A stretch of 64,000 bases of DNA, taken from Candidatus Gastranaerophilales bacterium. GTDB lineage: Bacteria; Cyanobacteriota; Vampirovibrionia; Gastranaerophilales; Gastranaerophilaceae. Shown one piece after another: positions 33,282 through 41,859 of this stretch (within the stretch, counting starts at the first letter, position 1; every line of letters starts with the position of its first letter). Position numbers and translations under genes: made by a program. Location of the stretch: positions 62,001-126,000 of the forward strand of contig CALUQH010000003.1 in the NCBI GenBank assembly GCA_944322885.1, given 5' to 3'. Under the pieces are notes generated by a model. The model made no database searches. It had not been told where the DNA came from and was given only the letters and a program-made list of their open reading frames with translations.

Positions 33282-34193
33282 TTACCATGCGGCTTTTCCA
33301 AATCCTGCTGTATTTGTAAAGGTCCTTTGAGATAGCTGATAACTGCCTGATGGTGTTTTTTCGAGTATGTAAATTTGTTCACCGTTTCTAGTTGATTTAG
33401 TATCTTTGAGATATACAAATCCGTCTTCAGATTTAACAATTTTATAATCTTTACCGCCGATGCTAATTGTTTCACCTTCTTTGAAAGATGTTTTACCTTT
33501 CAAATCTGCCTTTGCATCCTCAAAATCGCCGATTCCTTCTCCATAGTCAAATACGCCTGTAAGGTTTTTGAATATGTCGGTTAAATTAGCCCCATCAAAT
33601 TTAACCGGTGAATAGCCGTCGGTGTTTTGTTGGTAAGCCTTTTCCAGCTCTGTTAAAGTCGGTTGCGGTGGTTTTGAGTCGGTATTATTTACCGGTTCTT
33701 TTTGTGCTTCCGGTTTATCCTTTTTCATGTTTTTAATTTGCCCGAGCAAGTCATTTACGGATGTTCCTTGGAGCTGTGTATCTCCATTTACTGCATAGTA
33801 AATATCTCCTTCTTTTGCAAATTTCCAATCTGGATATAATTTTTCTGCTGAGGCAAATTCATCCGTTTGGGCTTTTGCTTCCGGTGCTTCTCCTCCTGCT
33901 TCGGCTTTTTTACCTCCAAAAAGACCGAGGATTCCGCCTAAGAGTGATGTGCCAAGCCCAATGCCCATCATCCAGTTCATCCATTTGGGTGTTGAGTTGC
34001 CGCCACAGCATTGCTGGTCAAAATAGCCGTAATTATAACCGCCCATGTATCCTCCTGCAAAAATGTTATTGTTAATAACAGTTTTGTTCTGAAAGACATT
34101 GTATTTACCTGTTCTGAATTGTCCGGCTTTCAGTCCGTAGTTAATCGGTCTTCGACCGCCTCCGGACCAGCCTGTAATGCCATAGTAGCCCAT
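33282..34193 (-). CDS. Gly/Tyr/Asn-rich protein of the shared-element regulon
   Basis: Function unknown. The 303-residue product has a Gly/Tyr/Arg/Asn-rich N-terminus (MGYYGITGWSGGGRRPIN) and the phrase NKTVINNNIFAGG, also found in the next gene as NTVINNNILLA. A CCGG cysteine pair and a hydrophobic Gly/Leu helix (about 80-98, GIGLGTSLLGGILGLFGG) follow. The C-terminal 200 residues are polar, with a LYPDWKFAKEGDIYYAVNGD strand set and a Gly/Lys-rich end. There is no classical signal peptide. Copy B of the shared AT-rich element is 26 bases upstream, and GAGGAA serves as ribosome site. It looks secreted or structural. Confidence 0.85.
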   Translation of the reverse strand: MGYYGITGWSGGGRRPINYGLKAGQFRTGKYNVFQNKTVINNNIFAGGYMGGYNYGYFDQQCCGGNSTPKWMNWMMGIGLGTSLLGGILGLFGGKKAEAGGEAPEAKAQTDEFASAEKLYPDWKFAKEGDIYYAVNGDTQLQGTSVNDLLGQIKNMKKDKPEAQKEPVNNTDSKPPQPTLTELEKAYQQNTDGYSPVKFDGANLTDIFKNLTGVFDYGEGIGDFEDAKADLKGKTSFKEGETISIGGKDYKIVKSEDGFVYLKDTKSTRNGEQIYILEKTPSGSYQLSQRTFTNTAGFGKAAW

Positions 34194-34218
34194 GTCAGTT
34201 CCTCTTATTTATTCTCTC

Positions 34219-34254
34219 TTATATATATAAAGTATATACTTATTCAATAATTGC
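34219..34254 (-). promoter_or_regulatory. Shared AT-rich regulon element, copy B
   Basis: A 36-base block starting TTATATATATAAAGTATATA and ending AATAATTGC in plus-strand reading. The first 20 bases are identical to copy A. In gene orientation, GCAATTAT is followed by TATACT at positions 19-24 and then the TATATATA stretch. Confidence 0.75.
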
Positions 34255-34359
34255 GTATATAATACTCTTTTGTTACATTTCTTTACAAAATATATATAAG
34301 ATTGAGGTAATATATATATACCCTTATTTTCTCCTTAATAATCAAATCTTTAAAATAAA

Positions 34360-34388
34360 ATAAGCCTTCACTATTAGTGAAGGCTTAA
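34360..34388 (-). terminator. Terminator of the 465-residue protein gene
   Basis: AAGCCTTCAC and GTGAAGGCTT arms form a ten-base-pair stem with a short loop; the minus strand continues ATTTTATTTT. Confidence 0.85.
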
Positions 34389-34409
34389 GTTCGATTATTA
34401 CAACTAATT

Positions 34410-35807
34410 TTATTTTACTTTTTCGGCTCCGCTCATAACGTTATCCATAAGATAACTTTTGTTATTTACTGTAACGGTCACTCTTCCGTCTGATTCGCGT
34501 TTTATTATAGCATTATCAAGTTTGCCTGTGTAACCTGGTTCTGCTTCTAGTCTGTAGCTTACTTTAAGGTTTTCGCCCCAGACACCTACATTTTTTTGGC
34601 CATTAAAGCGTCCAGTCTTAGGATCTATCAATTTGTAATCCATAAAGTGTAATACGCGATTATCGGTTATCTGGCAGTAATCAAGTTTAGTATTCTGTCC
34701 GTTTATTTTAAGCGAATATTTTACATCGTCAATAACAAATATTGCATCATCATCCAAAGTTCCTGTGCCATTTTTCTTATATATGTAGTTGCCTGATTTG
34801 TAGACCATTTTATAGTTTACATCTTGCGCAAGAACTGCAGGTTGTTTGGATTTAATTTGCTTAGAGCTCTTTTTTGTGTAATTTTCTTTAACAGATGTGG
34901 AGGTAGGTATGTCGAGTTTGCATATATCTGAGTTTTCTTTTAAATTTCCATCAGCATTAAATACACTCGGGTTCTTTTTAATAAGGTCAGCTCTAAGTTT
35001 GTCCTTGTTAATATTGCTGGCAGAATAACCGTTTACAAATTGATTTACAATGAAATCAACACTGGTGTTTGCACCTTTGTGTTCTTTTAATTCCGATTCA
35101 GTAAACTGATATAAATCACTGTTTGCGTTTTGTGATCTATACCAGCCTTTAGGCGAACTGTTGTTTGATAGATAGGTTTGAGATTGTCCGTATGCATCTC
35201 CATTATCTTCTGCATTGGTCGTGTTACTATAAACTGCCGCTCCTGCATCTTCTGCATCTTCTTCTGAAGGTGCAACATCTTCTCCGCCATGTTCAGCTGC
35301 AGGTACAAACCAGTTATCATCTTCTGTTTCTGTAGTTTGTGCGTTTTGAGTCGTTTGTGTTTCTTGTGGTTCTTGTGACTTTTCTTTTGAAGCAACTTGT
35401 TTATCCAACAATTCTTTCAAATTCCCCGCACTAATTGTTTGTGAGCCGCGTGTATATGTATATGTTAATTTACCATCTTCACCCATTGAAACACTATAGC
35501 CTGATTCTTTGGTAAATCCTAAGCTGTCAAGAGTTCTTCTTGCTGCTGACATAGCATCAATGCCTGTAGCATTATGTGCCAGCGAAGTATATGGTACTCC
35601 TGTAAAATTATAGTAAGGAGTCATTGGCATAAATGATTGCATTTTAAATGGAGAAAATAAACCGCTCATAAAATTTTGAGCCAAACTAAATCCTGCCATC
35701 CAATTAAATACATTTCCGAAGCCGCTAAAATGATTATGATGTATTCTTGGCGGAGCAAGTAATATATTGTTGTTTATTACGGTATTTCGCCTAACTCGAG
35801 GCCACAT
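34410..35807 (-). CDS. Asn/Ser/Thr-rich protein of the shared-element regulon
   Basis: Function unknown. The 465-residue product begins MWPRVRRNTVINNNILLAPP, sharing TVINNNI with the previous gene's product. A moderately hydrophobic Phe/Met/Gly segment follows (about 28-55, NVFNWMAGFSLAQNFMSGLF). The next domain has YTYTRGSQTISAGNLKELLD, comparable to the LNGD/NDLLGQI part of its neighbour. A Glu/Thr/Ala-rich linker (about 140-215) then leads to a polar C-terminal domain rich in Lys/Tyr/Asp. No signal peptide is visible. AAGGAG lies before the ATG, and copy C of the shared AT-rich element is 25 bases upstream. Confidence 0.85.
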   Translation of the reverse strand: MWPRVRRNTVINNNILLAPPRIHHNHFSGFGNVFNWMAGFSLAQNFMSGLFSPFKMQSFMPMTPYYNFTGVPYTSLAHNATGIDAMSAARRTLDSLGFTKESGYSVSMGEDGKLTYTYTRGSQTISAGNLKELLDKQVASKEKSQEPQETQTTQNAQTTETEDDNWFVPAAEHGGEDVAPSEEDAEDAGAAVYSNTTNAEDNGDAYGQSQTYLSNNSSPKGWYRSQNANSDLYQFTESELKEHKGANTSVDFIVNQFVNGYSASNINKDKLRADLIKKNPSVFNADGNLKENSDICKLDIPTSTSVKENYTKKSSKQIKSKQPAVLAQDVNYKMVYKSGNYIYKKNGTGTLDDDAIFVIDDVKYSLKINGQNTKLDYCQITDNRVLHFMDYKLIDPKTGRFNGQKNVGVWGENLKVSYRLEAEPGYTGKLDNAIIKRESDGRVTVTVNNKSYLMDNVMSGAEKVK

Positions 35808-35831
35808 AATAATACTCCTTATTTTATACTC

Positions 35832-35867
35832 TTATATATATAAAATATATAACTATTAAATAATTGC
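35832..35867 (-). promoter_or_regulatory. Shared AT-rich regulon element, copy C
   Basis: A 36-base block starting TTATATATATAAAATATATA and ending AAATAATTGC in plus-strand reading. It differs from copy B at one of the first 20 bases. In gene orientation TATATT takes the place of TATACT. Confidence 0.75.
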
Positions 35868-35931
35868 CTTTTTTATTATTTTTTCTTAATAAAACGTTAC
35901 AAATGAATTTTATTGAATCCGCAGGTTCAAA

Positions 35932-38310
35932 TTATATATCAAGACTTCCTAAAATATTTGTTGATGTTGCTTCTTTTAGCTCGGGGTAGTTATCTATATT
36001 TTGTGTTTTTACAAAATCAATTGCTTCATTTCTTGCGATTTCAAGTATTTTTGCATCCCTTACAATATCTGAGATAATTAAGTCGGGCAGACCGCTCTGG
36101 CGTGTTCCGAGAAATTCTCCAGGACCTCTCAGCTGTAAATCTTTTTCTGCTATCACAAAGCCGTCATTTGTTTGAGCCATGATATTTAATCTTTCCCGCG
36201 TTTCCTGAGATTTTGATGCAGTGTATAAAATACAGTAAGATTGCAAATCATTTCTTCCAACCCTTCCTCTCAACTGGTGAAGCTGTGAAAGGCCGAAGCG
36301 TTCCGCATTTTCAATGAGCATAACCGTTGCGTTAGGAACATCCACACCGACTTCAACAACTGTTGTTGAAACAAGAATGTCGTATTTTTTATCTTTAAAG
36401 TCTGCCATGACTTTTTCTTTTTCGTCATTTTTAAGTTTTCCGTGCAGCAGACCTATCTTGAATTGTGGAAATATTTCTTTTTGAAGCCGTTCAGCTTCAA
36501 TTGTTGCAGCTTTAGCCGAAAGAGTTTCGCTTTCTTCTATTAACGGATAAACTACGTATGCTTGTCGTCCCTGTTCAATTTCATGTTGAATAAGTTCGTA
36601 AACGCCTCTATGTGATGTAACAAGTGATGTTTTTATTGGTTTTCGTCCTTTAGGAAGTTCGTCAATTATTGTTAAATCGAGGTCTCCATGAACAGTCAGC
36701 GCTAGTGTCCTTGGTATCGGTGTTGCGGTCATGGTTAACATTTGAGGATTTTGAGATTTCTTTTTCAGCACATTTCTTTGCTTTACGCCGAATCTGTGTT
36801 GTTCATCAACAACAATTGCTCCGAGTTTATTAAAATCAACACCTTCCTGAATAAGGGCATGTGTACCTACTGCTATGTTCATTTGCCCGTTTCTTAGATC
36901 AGTCCGGAATTTTTCACGGACTTTTTTGCCTTGACTTCCTAAAAACAGTCCGACACTTAATCCCATTGGTGTTAACCATTTTATTAGATTATTGTAGTGC
37001 TGTTGCGCAAGAATTTCTGTAGGAGCCATAATTGCTCCCTGATAGCCATTTTCAACACCTGCAAGAAGCATTATCGTTGCAACAACGGTTTTACCACTGC
37101 CTACATCACCCTGTAATAGCCGTGCCATTGGTACGTCAGAATTTAAATCATTTAAAATTTCATTAATCGCCTTTTTTTGTCCGCCGGTAAGCTCAAACGG
37201 AAGGTTGTCTATAAATTGTCTTACAAGGCCGTTAGTTTTTACTGTTAATGCTATAGATGAATGAGAATTTGAATTTTCTTCTCTTATTCTTGCCAGTTTA
37301 AGCTGGATTATAAAAAGTTCTTCAAATATAAGTGAAAATCGTGACTGCTCTAAAAGCTCAATACTTTCCGGAAAATGTATCTGCTCAACTGCAATTTTTT
37401 TATCAAGAATTCCGTATTTTTGCCTTATAAAATCGGGTACGATATTTTCTATTTCATCTTTATACATTTGAATTGCATTGTATATTGCCCTTCTTAGAAC
37501 TTTAATGCTTAAATCTTCACAGACAGTATATATAGGAACAATTCTTGCAAGATTAAGATTTGAATTTTTGTCCTCGACAAATTCGCCGGTCATTATTGAG
37601 TAATTAGGTTTATCGAAAGTAAGTTTGTTGTCGTAACTGTTACGTTTAACTTTTCCTGAAACCATAATTCCTGCATTTTTAGGAAATTGTGCCTTTATTC
37701 TCTGTAGCATAAATTGGTTTGATTTTGATTGAAAAAAGCTAAGGTCGAGTTTCCCGCTTTCGTCTGCAACCGTAACTTTTACTACGGATAATTTATTTCT
37801 TGTATTGAAAGCGGAAACTGATGTAATATACCCGAAAACAGTGGTTGTTTCATCCTCTTTAAGATTTTTTATCAATGTTCTTGTAGAGTAATCAATATGT
37901 TTTTTGGGAAAGTAGAGCATTAAATCTTTTGCGGTATAAATTCCGAGCTTGTTAAGTTTATAGGCTATTTTAGGACCGACTCCTTTGATATACATAACGT
38001 CTGTTTCACCTGCCGGTTTTTTAGGATGTGATTTGGTATCAATTTCAGTTTTGGGCACTGTTTCCGATTTAAGAACCTTAATAAGTCTGTCAATACTTCT
38101 CCTGCGCTCATTTATTCCGGCAAAAGGATAGTGCTCAAATGTTTCAACAAGTACAGCCCATTTGGGATTTTTATTTGAAAGTTTGTAGTATTTTTTTGCT
38201 TCGTGTTTGATAAAACTTGAAAAAGCTTGAGTTTTACCATGAATGTCAATATATTTATATTGAATTTCAATCTCTATTGCTTTTTTCAGTTGTTCCAGAT
38301 TTTCAATCAC
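35932..38310 (-). CDS. recG: ATP-dependent DNA helicase RecG
   Basis: RecG remodels stalled forks and branched DNA. The 792-residue protein has an extended N-terminus (about 100 residues) before VMYIKGVGPKIAYKLNKLGI, then the OB-fold wedge (about 150-270). The helicase core follows with motif I GDVGSGKTVVA, motif II DEQH (DEQHRFG), motif III TATPIPRT and motif VI QLRGRVGRN. The start is a GTG whose codon lies within the last codons of the upstream cyclase gene, an eight-base overlap that implies coupled translation. Relatives are about 680-830 residues, so the length is normal. Confidence 0.95.
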   Translation of the reverse strand: MIENLEQLKKAIEIEIQYKYIDIHGKTQAFSSFIKHEAKKYYKLSNKNPKWAVLVETFEHYPFAGINERRRSIDRLIKVLKSETVPKTEIDTKSHPKKPAGETDVMYIKGVGPKIAYKLNKLGIYTAKDLMLYFPKKHIDYSTRTLIKNLKEDETTTVFGYITSVSAFNTRNKLSVVKVTVADESGKLDLSFFQSKSNQFMLQRIKAQFPKNAGIMVSGKVKRNSYDNKLTFDKPNYSIMTGEFVEDKNSNLNLARIVPIYTVCEDLSIKVLRRAIYNAIQMYKDEIENIVPDFIRQKYGILDKKIAVEQIHFPESIELLEQSRFSLIFEELFIIQLKLARIREENSNSHSSIALTVKTNGLVRQFIDNLPFELTGGQKKAINEILNDLNSDVPMARLLQGDVGSGKTVVATIMLLAGVENGYQGAIMAPTEILAQQHYNNLIKWLTPMGLSVGLFLGSQGKKVREKFRTDLRNGQMNIAVGTHALIQEGVDFNKLGAIVVDEQHRFGVKQRNVLKKKSQNPQMLTMTATPIPRTLALTVHGDLDLTIIDELPKGRKPIKTSLVTSHRGVYELIQHEIEQGRQAYVVYPLIEESETLSAKAATIEAERLQKEIFPQFKIGLLHGKLKNDEKEKVMADFKDKKYDILVSTTVVEVGVDVPNATVMLIENAERFGLSQLHQLRGRVGRNDLQSYCILYTASKSQETRERLNIMAQTNDGFVIAEKDLQLRGPGEFLGTRQSGLPDLIISDIVRDAKILEIARNEAIDFVKTQNIDNYPELKEATSTNILGSLDI

Positions 38311-40249
38311 TTAGCCGCAAAACCTCATAAATATCCATTTTTTTTGCTTTTCCACGGATAGTAACATCCGCAATTTTAATAACATCTACAATATCGCTCA
38401 CATAAGAGTATGTAGAACTGCTTATCAGCATGTTTGTTTTATAAACTTTGTTATAGCTTTCAATCCTGCTGGCCAGGTTTACCATATCACCGATTACAGT
38501 GTATTCAAGACGTGTTTCGGAACCTATATTTCCGACAAAAGCTTCTCCCGTATTAATCCCTATTCCAATTTCAATTTTGGGTTTACCTTCAAAAATCCAT
38601 TTATCCTGAAGCTGATCAACCTTTTTTAACATCTCACAGGCACATTTAACAGCATTCTGTGGGTGGTTAATATCCTGTATCGGTTCGCCGAAAATTGCCA
38701 TTACAGCATCACCGATAAATTTATTAATGACGCCGTTATATTTTGTAATAATCGGTTCTATCTCTGAAAAATACTCATTTAAGATAACAGAAACTTCTTC
38801 GGCAGTCATTTTTTCACTCATGCTTGTAAAGCCTCTTATATCCGCAAAAAGAACTGTTACGTTTGCTTTTTTCCCGCCCAGTTTTATGTCGTCAATGTTT
38901 TGAACAACATTTTTCATGATGTCCTGAGACAGGTATTTGCCCATTGCATTTTTAATTTTTTCTTTATTTCTACCCTCTGCTATAAATCTGTATGAATACC
39001 CGAATATCATTGTGCTTAGCTGAACTGCAAGGGGTGTTATGACATTAGGTGCAATATTGTTTTTGAAACAAAAGATACAAAATATCAGATATAAAACGGC
39101 ACCTGCAATCAGTGCAAGCAGTGAAGCAAGAAAAGGAAACATTAATATAAGCGCAAATGTTATTACTGTGAATAGTACTATAATAAAGAAATTTAGCCAT
39201 GGCGAAAATTTTACGATAAATTCGTTGTTCAAAAAGTTGTCTAAGATTGTTGCCTGAATGTCAACTCCGGGATGATTTAAAGATATTGAGGTTTCTAAAA
39301 CATCTTCAACGCCGATTGCATTTGCTCCGACAAGTACAATCTTATTATCAAATTCTGCAGGGTTTATAATAGGTTGTTTCCCTTCTTTAATAAGTCTGTT
39401 TGAATTGATTATATCTATTGCAGAGTAATTTTTGTGCGAATAAGCAGAATTGTTATACAGTTTATAATATTTTATATAATGGGTAAGATCACCGTCCTTT
39501 TTTACTGTAGGGATTTTTAAGCCTGTTTTGTCAATTGTAATGTTTGTATTCGTAAGTGTAATTTTATCAGTCTTATTTGCAAGCAAATAAGCGCTTAGAG
39601 CCAGTGAAGGGTAAAAATTATCATTATAACTTATTAAATCATTTGAAGAACGTAAAACACCGTCTACGGCAGTTAAATTAAGATTGACAGAACCAACATG
39701 CTGCTGTGCATCAAAATATGCTTCGGGGAACATTGTTAAGCTGTTATAAGCACTGTATCTTGCGTTATTTTTAGTTCTTCTGTCAGATACATCAATTGCA
39801 AATTTCTTATGAAATTCATTGTCATACTTTTCGCCCTCTTGCGGATTTTCATAATCTTTGGTTAGAGCCATATAACCACCGATAAAATTCGGAGTTTTGC
39901 TCACAATATCAAAGAAGTAATTATCAGAAGAGGCAGGCCGTTCCTTATCAAGACTTCTTATGATAGAGTCAAATACAACTACTTTGGCATTTGTCTTATT
40001 TAAATAGTCAAAAATTTCTCCATACAATGACCGCGCCCATGGCCATCTGTATGAATCAAGTGATTTGTCATCAATTACTATTAAAGAAATCTCATCAGAA
40101 CCTGTTTTGGTTGCGTTAACAGAGTTAATTATTGTATCATATATAAAATTTTCCCAAAAATTAAGTGATACAAATGCTATTATTAAAACCAGAAAAATAT
40201 GAAACAGTATTGTCTTTAAAAAGAACGATTTTCTTTTAAATAATTTCAT
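38303..40249 (-). CDS. CHASE2-domain adenylate cyclase
   Basis: A membrane receptor making a cyclic nucleotide. Helix 1 (about 13-33) is followed by an extracytoplasmic CHASE2 sensor (about 35-335, with ISLIVIDDKSLDSYRWPWAR). Three transmembrane helices (about 345-425) lead to a cytoplasmic class III cyclase domain (about 455-645). Both metal aspartates are present (FADIRGF and GDAVMAIFG). The purine-selecting positions (NKFIGDAVM lysine, EYTVIGDMVN aspartate region) fit ATP rather than GTP. This architecture is common in cyanobacteria. AAGGGA precedes the ATG. The gene overlaps recG, an unexpected operon partner. Confidence 0.9.
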   Translation of the reverse strand: MKLFKRKSFFLKTILFHIFLVLIIAFVSLNFWENFIYDTIINSVNATKTGSDEISLIVIDDKSLDSYRWPWARSLYGEIFDYLNKTNAKVVVFDSIIRSLDKERPASSDNYFFDIVSKTPNFIGGYMALTKDYENPQEGEKYDNEFHKKFAIDVSDRRTKNNARYSAYNSLTMFPEAYFDAQQHVGSVNLNLTAVDGVLRSSNDLISYNDNFYPSLALSAYLLANKTDKITLTNTNITIDKTGLKIPTVKKDGDLTHYIKYYKLYNNSAYSHKNYSAIDIINSNRLIKEGKQPIINPAEFDNKIVLVGANAIGVEDVLETSISLNHPGVDIQATILDNFLNNEFIVKFSPWLNFFIIVLFTVITFALILMFPFLASLLALIAGAVLYLIFCIFCFKNNIAPNVITPLAVQLSTMIFGYSYRFIAEGRNKEKIKNAMGKYLSQDIMKNVVQNIDDIKLGGKKANVTVLFADIRGFTSMSEKMTAEEVSVILNEYFSEIEPIITKYNGVINKFIGDAVMAIFGEPIQDINHPQNAVKCACEMLKKVDQLQDKWIFEGKPKIEIGIGINTGEAFVGNIGSETRLEYTVIGDMVNLASRIESYNKVYKTNMLISSSTYSYVSDIVDVIKIADVTIRGKAKKMDIYEVLRLSD

Positions 40250-40303
40250 TTTTAATAATCCCTTTATTTTATGATATAATAAATTCCTGAAAAAGGATAG
40301 ATT

Positions 40304-40912
40304 ATGACAGAAAATTTAATTAAGCTTTTATCCGAGGAGAAAGTTTTTCCGATAGTTAGGAACAGTGACCCGAAAAAGGCTGAAGATATTGCTAATGCTC
40401 TAATTGAAGGTGGAATTAAGGCCCTTGAAATAAATGTTGAAAATCCTTCAATATATAAAGTTTTAGAAGAAGTTTCAAAATCCGCTTATGTTTGTGCCGG
40501 CGGTGTAATAACTTCTATGCAGGCGGATGCTGCCATCTTATCGGGTGCAAAAATTTTATCTTCTCCGGTATTTTCAATGAACCTGGTAAAGATTTCAAAG
40601 GATAAAGAAATCCCTTATATCGCAGGAACTTCCACGGCAAATGAAGCCTATAATGCATGGAAGGCCCGTATTCCACTGATAAAAATTTATCCTATTACGG
40701 CCATGGGCGGGGCAATGTATGTTGAAGATTTGTTAAGACCCATGCCGTTTTTAAATATTATGCCTTTAGGTAATGTTAAAATTGATGAAATCAGGTCTTA
40801 TATAAATGCCGGAGCTTCTGTTGTTGGCGTTGGCCGTGATTTCTATGAAAATTATTCTTTGCATGAAATAACTCAAAGAGTTAAAAGAGTTTTGAAAGAG
40901 TTAAAAGGTTAA
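40304..40912 (+). CDS. eda: KDPG/KHG aldolase
   Basis: The aldolase cleaves 2-keto-3-deoxy-6-phosphogluconate into pyruvate and glyceraldehyde 3-phosphate. The 202-residue TIM barrel has the catalytic Glu E42 in ALEINVEN, the Schiff-base lysine K127 in LIKIYPI, and phosphate-site elements VCAGGVIT and LSSPVF. Some positions differ from the E. coli enzyme (IAGTSTANEAY for the usual PGxxTPTE), so KHG or a related aldol substrate is possible. The kinase gene follows after two bases, making the eda-kdgK pair that ends the Entner-Doudoroff branch. AAGGATAG precedes the ATG. Confidence 0.87.
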   Translation: MTENLIKLLSEEKVFPIVRNSDPKKAEDIANALIEGGIKALEINVENPSIYKVLEEVSKSAYVCAGGVITSMQADAAILSGAKILSSPVFSMNLVKISKDKEIPYIAGTSTANEAYNAWKARIPLIKIYPITAMGGAMYVEDLLRPMPFLNIMPLGNVKIDEIRSYINAGASVVGVGRDFYENYSLHEITQRVKRVLKELKG

Positions 40913-40914
40913 AT

Positions 40915-41859
40915 ATGGATGAAAAACTGGATATTATAGCTATAGGTGAGAGTTTAGTTGAATTATCGACAAATGCTAAATTGTCTGATGCAAGTTGTCT
41001 TTATAAAAGTTATGGCGGTGATGCTCTTGCAACTGCTATTGCCGCACAAAGAATGGGATCAAAGGCAGGATTTATTACGAGAATTGGCGATGACCCGTTC
41101 AAAAGCTTTTTGCTCGAAAGTTGGGAGGCTGAAGGTCTTGATGTTTCACAGGTAAAACTTTCTAATGAGGCTAACGGACTGTATATTATTGCAAGACCGG
41201 CTTTAGATGAAAAGGAAATTGTACACTACAGAAAAAAAATAGCACCTTCTAAACTATCTATTGATGATATTAATGTTGATTATATAACTAATTCTTCGGT
41301 AGTTTACGCATCAGGAGTAACTCAGTCGCTTTCTCCATCTGCTGATGAGGCTGTCGAATATGCTTTTAAACTTGCTAAGGATAATGGTATAACAACTGCG
41401 TATGATCCTAATTACTATTCCAAGTTAACTACTCCTGATGATGCAAAGGAGGCTTTTTCAAGGATTAATTCATATGTTGATATTATGTTTATGAATACCA
41501 AACATGATTCTATAAATATTTTAGAAATTGATTCTTATGAAAATGCTATTAAAAAGCTCTGGGATATGGGAATATCAATTGTTGTTTTAAAATCTATAGA
41601 AAGAAAAGGCTATTATACAGGATATAACGGTAATATTACATTTACGGAATTTTATTCTTCCGATTACGTTGATACGACATGCTCCGGTGATGTATTCAAC
41701 GGAGGATTTTTGCATGCTTTTACTCATGGCTTTACACCTATGGAGGCTACAAAATTTGCCTCAATCCTTGCAGGTATTCAGGCTCAGGGTATTGGTGCAA
41801 TAAAATCTATTCCGTATAAAGATAAAGTTTATGAAATTTACAGGGGTAACAATGGTTAG
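40915..41859 (+). CDS. kdgK: PfkB-family sugar kinase, probably 2-keto-3-deoxygluconate kinase
   Basis: The 314-residue kinase fits the PfkB family: a GGDALATAIAAQRMGS N-terminal motif and a C-terminal ATP/anion motif DTTCSGDVFNGGF with the catalytic base D259. Most PfkB enzymes have DTTGAGDxF there; here Cys-Ser replaces Gly-Ala. Position directly after the KDPG aldolase gene makes KDG the likely substrate, feeding the aldolase. The 3' end overlaps the pyruvyltransferase gene by eight bases, so the three genes form one operon. Confidence 0.82.
   Translation: MDEKLDIIAIGESLVELSTNAKLSDASCLYKSYGGDALATAIAAQRMGSKAGFITRIGDDPFKSFLLESWEAEGLDVSQVKLSNEANGLYIIARPALDEKEIVHYRKKIAPSKLSIDDINVDYITNSSVVYASGVTQSLSPSADEAVEYAFKLAKDNGITTAYDPNYYSKLTTPDDAKEAFSRINSYVDIMFMNTKHDSINILEIDSYENAIKKLWDMGISIVVLKSIERKGYYTGYNGNITFTEFYSSDYVDTTCSGDVFNGGFLHAFTHGFTPMEATKFASILAGIQAQGIGAIKSIPYKDKVYEIYRGNNG

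Noticed and set aside
33185-33475. 96-codon minus-strand frame overlapping the end of the 303-residue gene
   Set aside because: It runs through the terminator hairpin and lies in another frame of a supported gene; no ribosome site.
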